64,000 bases of DNA from Methanogranum sp963676045 (GCA_963676045.1 OY780938.1:62001-126000); one strand, 5' to 3'. Numbered from the stretch's first letter, positions 35,199 to 44,021 are shown. Program-made: numbers and translations. Notes: generated from the letters alone by a model not told the origin.

Positions 35199-36809
35199 AT
35201 GAGGTTAAAATACAGTAATGGGCTCCTAATAGCATCCGTTGTTCTTTTAGCATCGGTGGCTTTGGCAGGGGCAGTAATATTGAATGAGGACGTATCTGTG
35301 GATAATTCGGATGATGGGACTGACGTTTCATCCAATTCAGCATATTCGATTCCTGGAACTATGATAACTGTGACTGCTGGTACGGGAGGTTCCATATCCC
35401 CGTCATCCACAGTTGTTAATTATGGGGGGTCTCAGACCTTCACCATAACCGCTTCACAGGGGTATGTGATATCAGATGTAAAAGTCGATGGTTCCAGTTT
35501 AGGTGCGATCTCGACCTATACCTTCTCACATGTCTACGAGAGTCATACGATATCTGCGACATTCTCGATTCTACAATTCACGATAACCACTGATGCTGGT
35601 ATGGGAGGTTCCATATCCCCATCATCCGCGACAGTTGATTATGGGCAGTATCAGACCTTCAACATAACGGCTTCATACATGTACGAAGTAACAGATGTGC
35701 TTGTCGATGGTGAAAGTGTAGGTGCGGTCTCGACCTACACATTCTATGATGTCAATGCTACCCATACGATATCTGCGACATTCTCTATCCAGCAATTCAC
35801 GATAACCACCGATGCTGGTACGGGAGGTTCCATATCCCCATCATCCGCAACAGTTGATTATGGGGGATCTCAGACCTTCAACATAACCGCTTCATATGGA
35901 TATGAAATAGCAGATGTGATCGTCGATGATCAAAGCGTAGGTGCTCTCTCGACCTATACATTCTCAAATGTATACTATAATCATACGATATCTGCGACGT
36001 TCTCGGAATCGTCGAGTGGGTATACGATCACCGCCACTGCTGGTAAGGGGGGTTCAATATCTCCATCATCCGCGACAGTCGATTATGGGGAGTCTCAGAC
36101 CTTCACCATAACTGCCTCAAAAGGATACAAGATATCAGATGTAAAGGTAGATGGTGCAAGCGTAGGCGCGGTCTCGACCTACACATTCTCGTATGTATAT
36201 GATGATCATACAATATCCGCGACATTCTCTGCATTGTCGAATCCAAAATGCGATATAACTGCCAATGCTAGTACTGGAGGTTCCATATCCCCATCATCTC
36301 AAGTGAATTATGGTGGGGATTCGACCTTCTATATATCTGCGTGGACAGGGCAAAAAATAGCAGATGTAAAGGTAGATGGTGTAAGCGTAGGCGCGGTCTC
36401 GACCTATACTTTCTATGATGTCACCAAGGACCATACCATATATGCGACATTCTCGATTCTACAATTCACGATAACTGTCGATGCTGGTCCAGGAGGTTCG
36501 ATATCCCCATCATCTGTAACAGTGAATTACGGGGAATCTCAGACCTTCACAATAATGCTCGCATCAGGGTATTCGTTATCATGTGTAACTATTGATAAGA
36601 ATACGACCCTGAATAATTTGTCGCAGTACACTTTCGACAATGTCACGTCGAATCATACAATTTCAGTAATTTTCGTGGCAACTCCCGAACCAGACCCTCC
36701 AAGAACCTACAGTTTTTGGGAAATGCTCGTGTTCATGTTATTGTTAATGCTATTCTTTGTGATTTTATTCTTATATTATTGGTATAAGAAGAAGAACAAA
36801 TCGGTTTAA
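35199..36809 (+). CDS. Surface protein with six tandem InlB-B-like repeats
   Basis: A 536-residue exported protein. A signal segment (about residues 7-27) is followed by an acidic Ser/Asp-rich stretch and six tandem repeats of about 72-76 residues. Each repeat opens like TITTDAGTGGSISPSSATV, then VDYGGSQTFNITAS, then a VSTYTFSNVY-like turn, and closes like HTISATFS. This matches the divergent InlB B-repeat class. A C-terminal helix (MLVFMLLLMLFFVILFLYYW) and a YKKKNKSV tail anchor it. Repeats 2 and 3 are nearly identical at DNA level, showing recent duplication. The frame opens at a TTG at 35184, but the ATG at 35199 follows GGAG and starts the signal peptide cleanly. Adhesive role inferred. 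Confidence 0.88.
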   Translation: MRLKYSNGLLIASVVLLASVALAGAVILNEDVSVDNSDDGTDVSSNSAYSIPGTMITVTAGTGGSISPSSTVVNYGGSQTFTITASQGYVISDVKVDGSSLGAISTYTFSHVYESHTISATFSILQFTITTDAGMGGSISPSSATVDYGQYQTFNITASYMYEVTDVLVDGESVGAVSTYTFYDVNATHTISATFSIQQFTITTDAGTGGSISPSSATVDYGGSQTFNITASYGYEIADVIVDDQSVGALSTYTFSNVYYNHTISATFSESSSGYTITATAGKGGSISPSSATVDYGESQTFTITASKGYKISDVKVDGASVGAVSTYTFSYVYDDHTISATFSALSNPKCDITANASTGGSISPSSQVNYGGDSTFYISAWTGQKIADVKVDGVSVGAVSTYTFYDVTKDHTIYATFSILQFTITVDAGPGGSISPSSVTVNYGESQTFTIMLASGYSLSCVTIDKNTTLNNLSQYTFDNVTSNHTISVIFVATPEPDPPRTYSFWEMLVFMLLLMLFFVILFLYYWYKKKNKSV

Positions 36810-36829
36810 GATACTTGATATGGTAAACA

Positions 36830-36845
36830 GAGTACGAGAGTACTC
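36830..36845 (+). terminator. Hairpin terminator with GAGA loop after the repeat protein
   Basis: GAGTAC-gaga-GTACTC, a perfect 6-bp stem with a GNRA-type loop 20 bp after the stop codon, is followed by GTCTTAATTTTTTTATTTT. This has the shape of a factor-independent terminator. Confidence 0.7.
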
Positions 36846-37203
36846 GTCTTAATTTTTTTATTTTACGATTATTGATTATAAAGAAAAAATTTTGGAATAT
36901 GTTATGATGATATCGATAGGAATATCCTTTTAAGATACGATTCGCACGATACGGTTAAAGAGATGAAGTGAAAGAAACGGATCAATTCAAGATATACTGG
37001 GTTTGCAATAAGAAATTTAAAAAGAGATGAAGATTAGATACGAATAATGAGGTTCTGTCATGGTCCAAAGACCCTTTCCGTGAAATTATACCCCAGTTTA
37101 CTGAGTTAGAGCTTTCATTGTAATAACATCGTATTATTTAATATCGGTATTGTTTTTTTAAAAACATATATAAATTAATATGTATAGATGAACTATTATA
37201 TTG

Positions 37204-37246
37204 TAACATACTTACCTTAAGTGAGGTTATTCACTTTGTTATGTTA
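37204..37246 (+). promoter_or_regulatory. Inverted repeats in the leader of the 4-TM gene
   Basis: AAGTGA-ggttat-TCACTT (37219-37236) is nested inside TAACATA / TATGTTA (37204-37210 and 37240-37246). It lies between the predicted transcript start (about 37200) and the start codon at 37273. It could be an RNA hairpin or a protein operator. Confidence 0.4.
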
Positions 37247-37272
37247 TACTTCAAGTATGGAAAAGATGAAAA

Positions 37273-37740
37273 ATGATTGAAAGAAATGAGTCAGTTCCAA
37301 TTTATTGGATAGTAGTTTTAATTATGTCCGTTATCGGAATCGTTACACTATTTATGTCCTGGATGGATATAACTTTGTTAGGATTCGATGCTTCATATAA
37401 TGCCAAGGACTTTGCTACATCAGATGTATTCAAAGAAGGCGGGCTGTTCGAGAATCTAAATTCTCCAGGTAAGTATATCCCTATTTCCATAGGTGCATTA
37501 TCTGTAATTGAGGTCCTTCTTGCAATTCGTAGCAGAACCAATGCAGTTGCGGCAGCGGTTGTAGGTTTTGTGATATTTGTTCTAGCAGTATATTTCTATA
37601 CATTTGTTGACCCGATGTCAAATGGATCGGTTATCGCTGATAGACAGGTTGGCATAGCTGTTTGGATTGCGATGGCGGTAGGTTTGATCAGTATGGTAGC
37701 TGCAGCGATCCAGTATAGTCTTATTAAGAAAAGTAATTAA
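37273..37740 (+). CDS. Four-helix membrane protein of unknown function
   Basis: A 155-residue protein with four predicted membrane helices (about residues 9-29, 70-85, 92-111 and 126-147). A polar extracellular loop between helices 1 and 2 (about 30-68) contains GLFENLNSPGKY, and the C-terminus is basic. No family recognised. The design (one extracellular loop, four helices) is seen in many small archaeal membrane proteins. It has its own TATA box, a structured leader and a terminator, so it is a stand-alone transcription unit. Confidence 0.6.
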   Translation: MIERNESVPIYWIVVLIMSVIGIVTLFMSWMDITLLGFDASYNAKDFATSDVFKEGGLFENLNSPGKYIPISIGALSVIEVLLAIRSRTNAVAAAVVGFVIFVLAVYFYTFVDPMSNGSVIADRQVGIAVWIAMAVGLISMVAAAIQYSLIKKSN

Positions 37741-37751
37741 TTTTTTTAAGG

Positions 37752-37767
37752 AAGGGGGATTCCCCTT
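37752..37767 (+). terminator. Hairpin terminator AAGGGG-GATT-CCCCTT
   Basis: A perfect 6-bp stem, 12 bp after the stop codon, is followed by TAGTTTTTATTAT. Confidence 0.75.
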
Positions 37768-37914
37768 TAGTTTTTATTATAAGATCTATTTTATTTAGAT
37801 TTCTCAATTATTTCTTTTTAAATTCATCTTTTTAATTGTTTTAGATGAAAAAAGTTCTTTTCTAGATTAGGTGAATTTAAATTCTATTTAAGAATTAAAT
37901 TTGTAAGACATCAT

Positions 37915-37928
37915 TATAGTCTACTATA
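37915..37928. promoter_or_regulatory. Palindrome TATAGT-ct-ACTATA before the radical SAM gene
   Basis: A perfect 6+6 palindrome 15 bp upstream of the start codon. TATA-like sequence lies at about 37888-37899, so the palindrome would sit over the transcript start. An operator role is inferred from position only. Confidence 0.35.
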
Positions 37929-37942
37929 GCGTAACAGACCAT

Positions 37943-39574
37943 ATGACCGCAACGATGCAGGATTATGCCATTGGAAAAGGATTGCCGAAGAAAACAAATT
38001 CGGTTTGTCCCGAATGCGGAAAAGTTATTGAGGCAAATCTTTTTCAAAAAGATGACAAGGTCTATATGAAGAAGGAATGCAAGGATCATGGAAAGTTCTG
38101 TGACCTTTATTGGTCTGACGTTGAGATGTATCTCAAAGCAGAAGAATATGCTCATGATGGAATAGGTCTTCGCAATCCAATGGACCCCAATCTAGAAAAG
38201 AACGAGAATGTACACATTTTCGTTGGTAATATGAGGGTCGATATGCTTACATGTACGGCTCTCGCAATGGTGGACCTCACCAACAGGTGCAATATGAATT
38301 GCCCCATATGTTTCGCAAATGCAAATCAACAAGGATATATCTATGAGCCAGATTTTGAAACCATATGCAAGATGCTCGATACTCTAAGAGCAGAAGAACC
38401 GATCAAGTGTGCGGCAGTTCAATTTTCTGGAGGAGAACCTACGATCCATCCTCAGTTTTTGGAAATCATAAAAGCGGCGAAAGAAAAGAAATTCTCTCAA
38501 GTCATGGTTGCCACCAACGGCATCGAGTTCTCAAAGAGATACGACTTTTTCAAAGCGGCATCACAGGCAGGACTCAATACAGTATACCTTTCATTCGACG
38601 GTGTAACCGATGATGTATATCTGCAGGCAAGGGATAGGAAGATGCTCAGTGTCAAACTTCAGGTCATCGCCAACTGTAGAAGATTGAAAGAGGAGACGGG
38701 CAAGTGCCCATCTATTGTCCTAGTTCCTACGCTCGTCAGAGGTGTCAACGATCATCAGATCGGGGATATAGCCCGTTTTGCGTTTGAGAATGCAGATGTT
38801 GTTCGTGGTGTCAATTTCCAGCCTGTAGCATTTACTGGTAGGATAACACGTGAAGAAGTTTCTAAGGGAAGATTTACACTCACGGACCTTGTGACCTCTT
38901 TCGGGGAACAGACAGGATTTACAAACAAGGACGATTGGTATTCTGTTCCCGTGATAGCACCTATTTCCAATTTTGCCTCTATCCTTCTCAATGAAAACAA
39001 GGTAACATTCACAACGCATCCTCATTGCGGCCTTGGAACGTACATATTCATGGATGAGAAAGGTAAAGCTGTGCCGATCCCAAGATTCATCGATATTGAT
39101 AAGTTTTCTAAAGGTATAAATGAGATATGCATAAAAGCAGAAAAGGCCAGATTCAAAAAGATATATGCACTCAAACTCCTCAAAGTTTTAAACAATTCGA
39201 TAATTGAGGAAAATTTACCAGAAGGAATGAGCAAGAAGAAGACGGTTTCCATGATAAAAAACATCATGAGCAAAAATACAAAATCGAACATTGCGGCATT
39301 TTCATGGAAGATGATGTATTTCGGAGGGATGCATTTCTTAGATCCGTATAATTATGATATTGAAAGGGTCAAACGTTGCGGAGTCCATTATGTAACGCCC
39401 GACTGTCAGATAATTCCGTTCTGTGCTTACAACGGAGGGCCAGAATATCGTGCAGAGGTCGAAAAGAAATTCTCTGTGCCTATGGAGATATGGAAACAAA
39501 GGAATAAGGAAGAAGCTTCAAAATTAGAGGATGCGCTTATTGTTCCGGATGATCAGAGGCCGGATCACTCATAA
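37943..39574 (+). CDS. tes: Radical SAM protein of the tetraether lipid synthase (Tes) type
   Basis: A 543-residue radical SAM enzyme. The N-terminal zinc/iron-binding part has CPECGK and a second Cys/His set in CKDHGKFCDLYWSD. The radical SAM cluster motif is CNMNCPICF (CxxxCxxC). FSGGEPTIHP and YLSFDGVTDDVY follow as SAM and barrel motifs. The C-terminal part has more cysteines (HPHCGLG, KRCGVHYVTPDCQIIPFCAYN) for extra Fe-S clusters. This arrangement matches the Tes/MJ0619 group; Tes joins two phytanyl chains to give membrane-spanning tetraether lipids. Some relatives are methylases, so identity as Tes is likely but not proven. It is a single gene preceded by a palindrome. Confidence 0.78.
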   Translation: MTATMQDYAIGKGLPKKTNSVCPECGKVIEANLFQKDDKVYMKKECKDHGKFCDLYWSDVEMYLKAEEYAHDGIGLRNPMDPNLEKNENVHIFVGNMRVDMLTCTALAMVDLTNRCNMNCPICFANANQQGYIYEPDFETICKMLDTLRAEEPIKCAAVQFSGGEPTIHPQFLEIIKAAKEKKFSQVMVATNGIEFSKRYDFFKAASQAGLNTVYLSFDGVTDDVYLQARDRKMLSVKLQVIANCRRLKEETGKCPSIVLVPTLVRGVNDHQIGDIARFAFENADVVRGVNFQPVAFTGRITREEVSKGRFTLTDLVTSFGEQTGFTNKDDWYSVPVIAPISNFASILLNENKVTFTTHPHCGLGTYIFMDEKGKAVPIPRFIDIDKFSKGINEICIKAEKARFKKIYALKLLKVLNNSIIEENLPEGMSKKKTVSMIKNIMSKNTKSNIAAFSWKMMYFGGMHFLDPYNYDIERVKRCGVHYVTPDCQIIPFCAYNGGPEYRAEVEKKFSVPMEIWKQRNKEEASKLEDALIVPDDQRPDHS

Positions 39575-39785
39575 AGATATGGTTGAATTGGAGAATGTCT
39601 TTTCAGAGATTTTCCAATTTCTCATTTTTTCAGATGTGGTATTTAGAATTGTAAGTCTTCACAATAAAAAATATTGAAATTAGTGATCTATATTCAAACA
39701 TAGGATTTTCAAATTAATATTTTTTATAAAAAACAATCAATATTTCATTGATTTTTAATTCATAACTAATCAATGTATGAATTAG

Positions 39786-39861
39786 TGGTGCGGGCGCCGG
39801 GATTCGAACCCGAGTTCTAACCTTGGCAAGGTTAAGTGATAACCAGCTACACCACGCCCAC
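39786..39861 (-). tRNA. tRNA-Gly (GCC anticodon), CCA encoded
   Basis: Read on the minus strand the cloverleaf is complete. Acceptor GTGGGCG pairs with CGCCCGC through one G-U. D-arm is GTG/CAC. Anticodon stem TAACC/GGTTA carries loop TTGCCAA (anticodon GCC). T-arm TCGGG-TTCGAAT-CCCGG follows, discriminator A, then an encoded CCA (39786-39788). There is no intron. A TATA element TTTATATTG lies 28-36 bp upstream of the mature 5' end. Confidence 0.96.
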
Positions 39862-39888
39862 ACGTGATAATCCAGGGATTATATCTTT

Positions 39889-39897
39889 CAATATAAA
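39889..39897 (-). promoter_or_regulatory. TATA box of tRNA-Gly
   Basis: TTTATATTG on the minus strand, 28-36 bp before the tRNA. The same nine bases at the same distance precede tRNA-Ile at 60464. Confidence 0.7.
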
Positions 39898-39929
39898 ACT
39901 ATCTATTATCCCCTGCATTCTTGATCCAT

Positions 39930-41411
39930 TCAACTCTGCGGCAGATGTTTTCCAGGGTATCTGGGTTCGCATGTGACATTGAGTTTCAGCTTGTTCAATA
40001 GGAGCATCTCGGATTGCGGCAGTATGGAGGATGAATGAACTTCGCAGCCTTTGAGGTCCGATAGGTGGGAGAGGGCCTTGTATGCTATCTCATCATCCCT
40101 TGCGCATACCGTCAATGCTATCAGCATCTCCTCTGCATGCAATCTCGGATCGTTATATCCAAGGGTCTTGACATTCAGTCTCCTGAGGGGTTCCAATATA
40201 TCAGGTGATATCAATGGGATGGAATCGTCTATCTCCGCTTCTGTCTTCATAGCATTCAACAGCATCGCAGAGGTGGCTGACAACAATCCGGATTCCTTGC
40301 CTGTTATCATCCGTCCATCCTTCAGCTCTATGCCTACGATATGCATATTCAAGGCATCGGATTTGTTCCTGACCAGGGGGATTATGCTTCTGATGTCCGG
40401 ATCGATATGTGCATTCTGAATGATGAACATCATCCTTTTCATCGTATCATCGGATGCCAGACCCTGTTTGTTGTCACATAGGCATCTGTAGTATCTTCTG
40501 ATGATCTCCATGGTCGCAGCATTCGATACTGTCTTATCATCGGATATGCAGAATCCAGCCATGTTGACCCCCATGTCGGTCGGGGACCTGTACGGGGATG
40601 TTCCGGAGATCTTCTCCAACAATGCATTCAGGACAGGGAATGCTTCGATGTCCCGGTTGTAGTTTATCGCGGTCTTTTGATAGGCCTCCATATGGAACGG
40701 ATCTATCATGTTCACATCACCAAGGTCTGCCGTGGCGGCCTCGTATGCGATGTTCACAGGATGCCTTAGCGGAAGGTTCCATATCGGGAAGGTCTCGAAC
40801 TTCGCATATCCTGAAGGCTTTCCATTCTTGTAGTCGATGTACATCTGCGAAAGGCAAGTGGCCATCTTTCCGCTTCCTGGCCCGGGTGCCGTGACCAGGA
40901 TGAGAGGTCTGTCGGTCTCCACATATTCATTAATCCCAAACCCAGCGTCGCTCACTATCGTCGTTATGTTCGATGGATATCCCGGGATCGTATAGTGCCT
41001 GTACGATCTTATCCCTAGGGAATTCAATCTTTTTTCGAATGCGATGGTGGACTGCTGGGGGGTGTATCTCGTGAGGACTACTCCTGCGACCTTGATGCCC
41101 TCGTCCCTGAACAGGTCGATGAAACGCAGAACCTCGGAATCATATGTCGTTCCAAGGTCCCCGCGTATCTTGTTTTTCTCGATGTCCCCTGAATTTATGA
41201 CGATTATCGCTTCTACTCTGTCTTTGAGCCTCAATAGCATCTTTATCTTGCTGTCGGGTTCGAATCCCGGAAGAACCCTGGAAGCGTGATAATCATCGAA
41301 CAGTTTCCCTCCGAGCTCCATATAGAGCTTACCTCCGAGTTCATCGATCCTTTCGATTATATGTTCTGATTGTATCCGAATGTATCTTTCGTTATCAAAA
41401 CCCATATCCAT
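39930..41411 (-). CDS. DUF1846 family protein
   Basis: A 493-residue protein matching DUF1846 (UPF0371), a family best known from Firmicutes. Landmarks are MGFDNERYIRIQSEHIIERI at the start, GGKLFDDYHASRVLPGF, GDIEKNKIRGDLGTTYD, VLTRYTPQQSTIAFEKRL, and the phosphate-loop-like VTAPGPGSGKMATCLSQMY near residue 180. Length is normal. The biochemical role of the family is not established to my knowledge. Presence in an archaeon suggests transfer from bacteria sharing its habitat. ATG at 41411 or two codons later at 41405 (MGFDN, the usual family start). It stands beside tRNA-Gly. Confidence 0.9.
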   Translation of the reverse strand: MDMGFDNERYIRIQSEHIIERIDELGGKLYMELGGKLFDDYHASRVLPGFEPDSKIKMLLRLKDRVEAIIVINSGDIEKNKIRGDLGTTYDSEVLRFIDLFRDEGIKVAGVVLTRYTPQQSTIAFEKRLNSLGIRSYRHYTIPGYPSNITTIVSDAGFGINEYVETDRPLILVTAPGPGSGKMATCLSQMYIDYKNGKPSGYAKFETFPIWNLPLRHPVNIAYEAATADLGDVNMIDPFHMEAYQKTAINYNRDIEAFPVLNALLEKISGTSPYRSPTDMGVNMAGFCISDDKTVSNAATMEIIRRYYRCLCDNKQGLASDDTMKRMMFIIQNAHIDPDIRSIIPLVRNKSDALNMHIVGIELKDGRMITGKESGLLSATSAMLLNAMKTEAEIDDSIPLISPDILEPLRRLNVKTLGYNDPRLHAEEMLIALTVCARDDEIAYKALSHLSDLKGCEVHSSSILPQSEMLLLNKLKLNVTCEPRYPGKHLPQS

Positions 41412-41480
41412 TTATGTCTACCAAGGTGGCTGATGTGATTCGAATCTAAAAAAATGTCGTTTATGGTCGCACGGCTGATT

Positions 41481-42443
41481 TCAATGTTCTTCAGCGATCT
41501 CCTTTTTCATTTTTCTCTTTGAGAACGTGATCGAATCCATGAACGTGACCCAACATATCTCGATCACGATAGATGTAGCTATGACTGTTATGGCATAAGG
41601 TGCATTGATCCCCAATGTTGCTACACAGAGGGCTATGGCGATCCCATTGTTCTTGTAGGATATCATAAGAACATCAGTCACCCTTTCTGGCCATTGTACG
41701 CCTAATCTCCTCTCTATCGCATTTATCCCATTACTGAAAACGAATGTTCTAACGGCCGCGATCAGTAGAAATATAAAGAGGACGGATAGGATGCTTGGAA
41801 ATATCGCTGTGCTTACAGAGATCCATATGAAAAAGGCCAAGATCAGATTAAGCGTGATGGACATCATTTCCCTGCTTATCTCTACCTTTGTGATAAGTCT
41901 TGATAGAATCAATGGTAAGCCTATGACCTCAGCGATGGTGATGATGACGTTTTTCATATCGATAAGCTCGCCGATTGTCAGCCAAATTATGAATGGTATC
42001 CACAACAATGCGGCAACATATACGAATATGGTGGATCTCAGGGCATATGTCAAATCTCCGTGCAGTATGTAAGATAATGGAGGTATTGAGACTGCGAATG
42101 GTGCAGCTGCGATGAATATGAGTCCGAGAGCGTAGTTTTTGAAATCTGGCAGGTCTTTTAGCAAAAGATAGCCAATCAATGGTATTATCGATGCCGCAAG
42201 CAGTCCCAGAATCAGGGCTCGTATCAAAGATTTTGAATTTTTTATCGGGTTCAGATTTTTATAAGGTATCCTCGAAAGGGATATTGTGATCATGATTATA
42301 ATCAGAACAAGTGTGATGTTGCGTCTTATGGGTGATGTCAACAGATCGTATGGGAAACAATCAGAAATGTTTGTTATCAATGATATGATCAGTGCGGCTC
42401 CCATAAAAATAGCTGTACAGCATAGGAGATTCTTTGCACCCAT
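41481..42443 (-). CDS. BASS-family (bile acid:sodium symporter-like) transporter
   Basis: A 320-residue membrane protein with nine to ten helices. The fold and motifs resemble the bile acid/arsenite/riboflavin (BART) superfamily: APFAVSIPPLSYILHGDLTYAL in the first half crossing region, and ISYKNNGIAIALCVATLG in the second, where the KNN segment corresponds to the sodium-site crossing region. Members move organic acids with sodium, or arsenite. The substrate cannot be told from sequence. It ends 70 bp from the DUF1846 gene in the same direction, so the two may share a transcript. Confidence 0.8.
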   Translation of the reverse strand: MGAKNLLCCTAIFMGAALIISLITNISDCFPYDLLTSPIRRNITLVLIIIMITISLSRIPYKNLNPIKNSKSLIRALILGLLAASIIPLIGYLLLKDLPDFKNYALGLIFIAAAPFAVSIPPLSYILHGDLTYALRSTIFVYVAALLWIPFIIWLTIGELIDMKNVIITIAEVIGLPLILSRLITKVEISREMMSITLNLILAFFIWISVSTAIFPSILSVLFIFLLIAAVRTFVFSNGINAIERRLGVQWPERVTDVLMISYKNNGIAIALCVATLGINAPYAITVIATSIVIEICWVTFMDSITFSKRKMKKEIAEEH

Positions 42444-42541
42444 ATTGCGGTATCGTTATCATTCGTATATAATATCGAAAGAATTTATTACACTAAGTAT
42501 TTAAAAGGAGGTCTCATTTAGAGCTTGAAATTGAGCGGTGT

Positions 42542-42558
42542 CTGCGTTTTAGTCGCAG
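42542..42558 (+). promoter_or_regulatory. Leader hairpin CTGCG-ttttagt-CGCAG of the DEAD-box helicase
   Basis: A perfect 5-bp stem lies in the predicted leader of the helicase mRNA. A TATA-like AGTATTTAAAAGG at about 42496-42508 puts the transcript start near 42530 and the start codon at 42589. Archaeal DEAD-box genes are often cold-controlled through structured leaders, so a regulatory role is plausible. Confidence 0.45.
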
Positions 42559-42588
42559 GCGGTTTAACTTCAAGATCAGTGATATATT

Positions 42589-44001
42589 ATGATCTCAAAG
42601 TTCATGGAATTAGGTATTTCTGAAGATATAGCAAAAGCAATGGATGAAATGGGTTGGGAGGAACCAACGCCCATACAGATAAAGGCCGTGCCTCTCGGTC
42701 TGAAAGGAACGGATATGTTCGCACAGGCTCAGACAGGTACCGGTAAGACCGGTACATTCGGGTCCATATTGCTTGGAAGGATCCCTGCGAAAGAGAAATT
42801 GCCATCGGCGATAATAATCGTGCCCACCCGTGAGTTGGCGAATCAGGTGGCCGAGGAATTGAACAGATTGGCACAGTTCACCGGTCATGTGACCGTCCCC
42901 ATATACGGTGGAGCGAGCATCGACCTTCAGATAAAGAAGCTCGAGAAGGGCGCTGACGTCATCGCAGGAACTCCAGGAAGGGTCAGGGACATGATCTCGA
43001 GGGGCATACTCAACATGACTCACATATCAGAGGTCGTTATGGATGAGGCGGACCGCATGTTGGACATGGGATTCATAGAGGACATCGAGTACATATTGAA
43101 TTCCATGCCTTTGGAGAGGCAGACACTTCTATTCTCGGCGACCATGCCAGAGGATATCAAGCGCCTCGCTTACGATTACATGAACAAGCCCAAGGAGATC
43201 AGCGTTTCCAAGGACGAGGTTGTTTTGGACCTCACGAAGCAGTATTACATCTCCGTCGGCAGAAGGAACAAATCATGGGCCTTATGCAGGATATTGGACA
43301 TCGATAGGCCCAAGGCAATAATCTTCTGTCAGACCAAGAAGATGGTGGATATCCTAGAAGAGAGGCTCGAGAGCCTGGATTACAAAGTGGAGGCCATACA
43401 TGGCGACATGCCTCAGAGCAAGAGGGAGAGGGTCATCAAGGACTTCAAGAATGATAGGACCGACATCCTGATAGCTACTGATGTCGCAGCAAGAGGCCTT
43501 GATATCGATGACATATCGTACGTGGTAAACTACGACATGCCCGAGGATGTCGATACCTATATCCATAGGATCGGAAGGACCGGCAGGGCAGGCAAGGAAG
43601 GTATTGCGATATCCTTCATAACGACCGAGGAAGAGTATCTGATAAAGGAATTCGAACTTCGCACTGGCATGGTGATCGAGAAAAGAGATGTACCTGAGAC
43701 CGAGGAGGGGACCAGGGACACGATCCGCAGGGTCGTGGATTACGATCAGATATCAGATGTTTTCGGCATGTGCAAGTTCGAGATCAATCTCGGCAAGAAG
43801 GACGGTGTTGGCAAGGTGTCCTTGGCAGACCACATAATATATGTTGCGAAGGTCAGGGAATTCTCTATCGGCAAGATACAGATCGGAGAGGACTCCTCGA
43901 TCGTCGAGGTTCATAAGGATTTCGGTAACAGGATGACAATGGACCTTCCAAAAGTGAGATTCAAAGGTAAGAAGGTAATGGTGAAAGTTATACAAGACTG
44001 A
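42589..44001 (+). CDS. DEAD-box ATP-dependent RNA helicase
   Basis: A 470-residue helicase that remodels RNA with ATP. All core motifs are visible: Q motif with TPIQIKAVPLGL, Walker A AQTGTGKT, PTRELA, TPGR, DEAD, SAT, and in the second RecA domain ARGLDID and HRIGRTGRAG. The C-terminal 70 residues (about 395-470) resemble the RNA-binding domain of DbpA/CsdA-type helicases. Likely roles are ribosome assembly or cold adaptation. Start ATG follows AGTGATATATT. It has its own promoter and a strong terminator at 44008. Confidence 0.95.
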   Translation: MISKFMELGISEDIAKAMDEMGWEEPTPIQIKAVPLGLKGTDMFAQAQTGTGKTGTFGSILLGRIPAKEKLPSAIIIVPTRELANQVAEELNRLAQFTGHVTVPIYGGASIDLQIKKLEKGADVIAGTPGRVRDMISRGILNMTHISEVVMDEADRMLDMGFIEDIEYILNSMPLERQTLLFSATMPEDIKRLAYDYMNKPKEISVSKDEVVLDLTKQYYISVGRRNKSWALCRILDIDRPKAIIFCQTKKMVDILEERLESLDYKVEAIHGDMPQSKRERVIKDFKNDRTDILIATDVAARGLDIDDISYVVNYDMPEDVDTYIHRIGRTGRAGKEGIAISFITTEEEYLIKEFELRTGMVIEKRDVPETEEGTRDTIRRVVDYDQISDVFGMCKFEINLGKKDGVGKVSLADHIIYVAKVREFSIGKIQIGEDSSIVEVHKDFGNRMTMDLPKVRFKGKKVMVKVIQD

Positions 44002-44007
44002 TAATTT

Positions 44008-44021
44008 GGGGGAGGTCCCCC
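44008..44021 (+). terminator. Terminator hairpin GGGGGAGGTCCCCC
   Basis: Five G-C pairs (GGGGG-aggt-CCCCC) lie 7 bp after the helicase stop, followed by ATTTTCCCTTTTTATAG. The same 14 bases recur at 45126-45139 after valS. Confidence 0.8.

Larger units (their letters stand above)
36810..37272. other. 463-bp gene-free AT-rich region with promoter elements
   Basis: No supportable gene. It contains the terminator at 36830-36845, then AT-rich sequence. A clear TATA box (ACATATATAAATT, about 37164-37176) would start the transcript of the gene at 37273 near 37200, and the transcribed leader includes the hairpin described at 37204-37246. Confidence 0.45.

Noticed and set aside
34889..35218. A 109-codon open frame and an overlapping 68-codon frame (34956-35162) before the repeat protein
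   Set aside because: Composition is that of AT-rich non-coding DNA, no family signal, and the end overlaps the start of a clear gene in another frame.
35350..36700. Regular repeats that could suggest a CRISPR array
   Set aside because: Unit length is over 200 bp, in frame and coding: they are protein repeats. No direct repeat of 25-40 bp with unique spacers was seen anywhere in the window.
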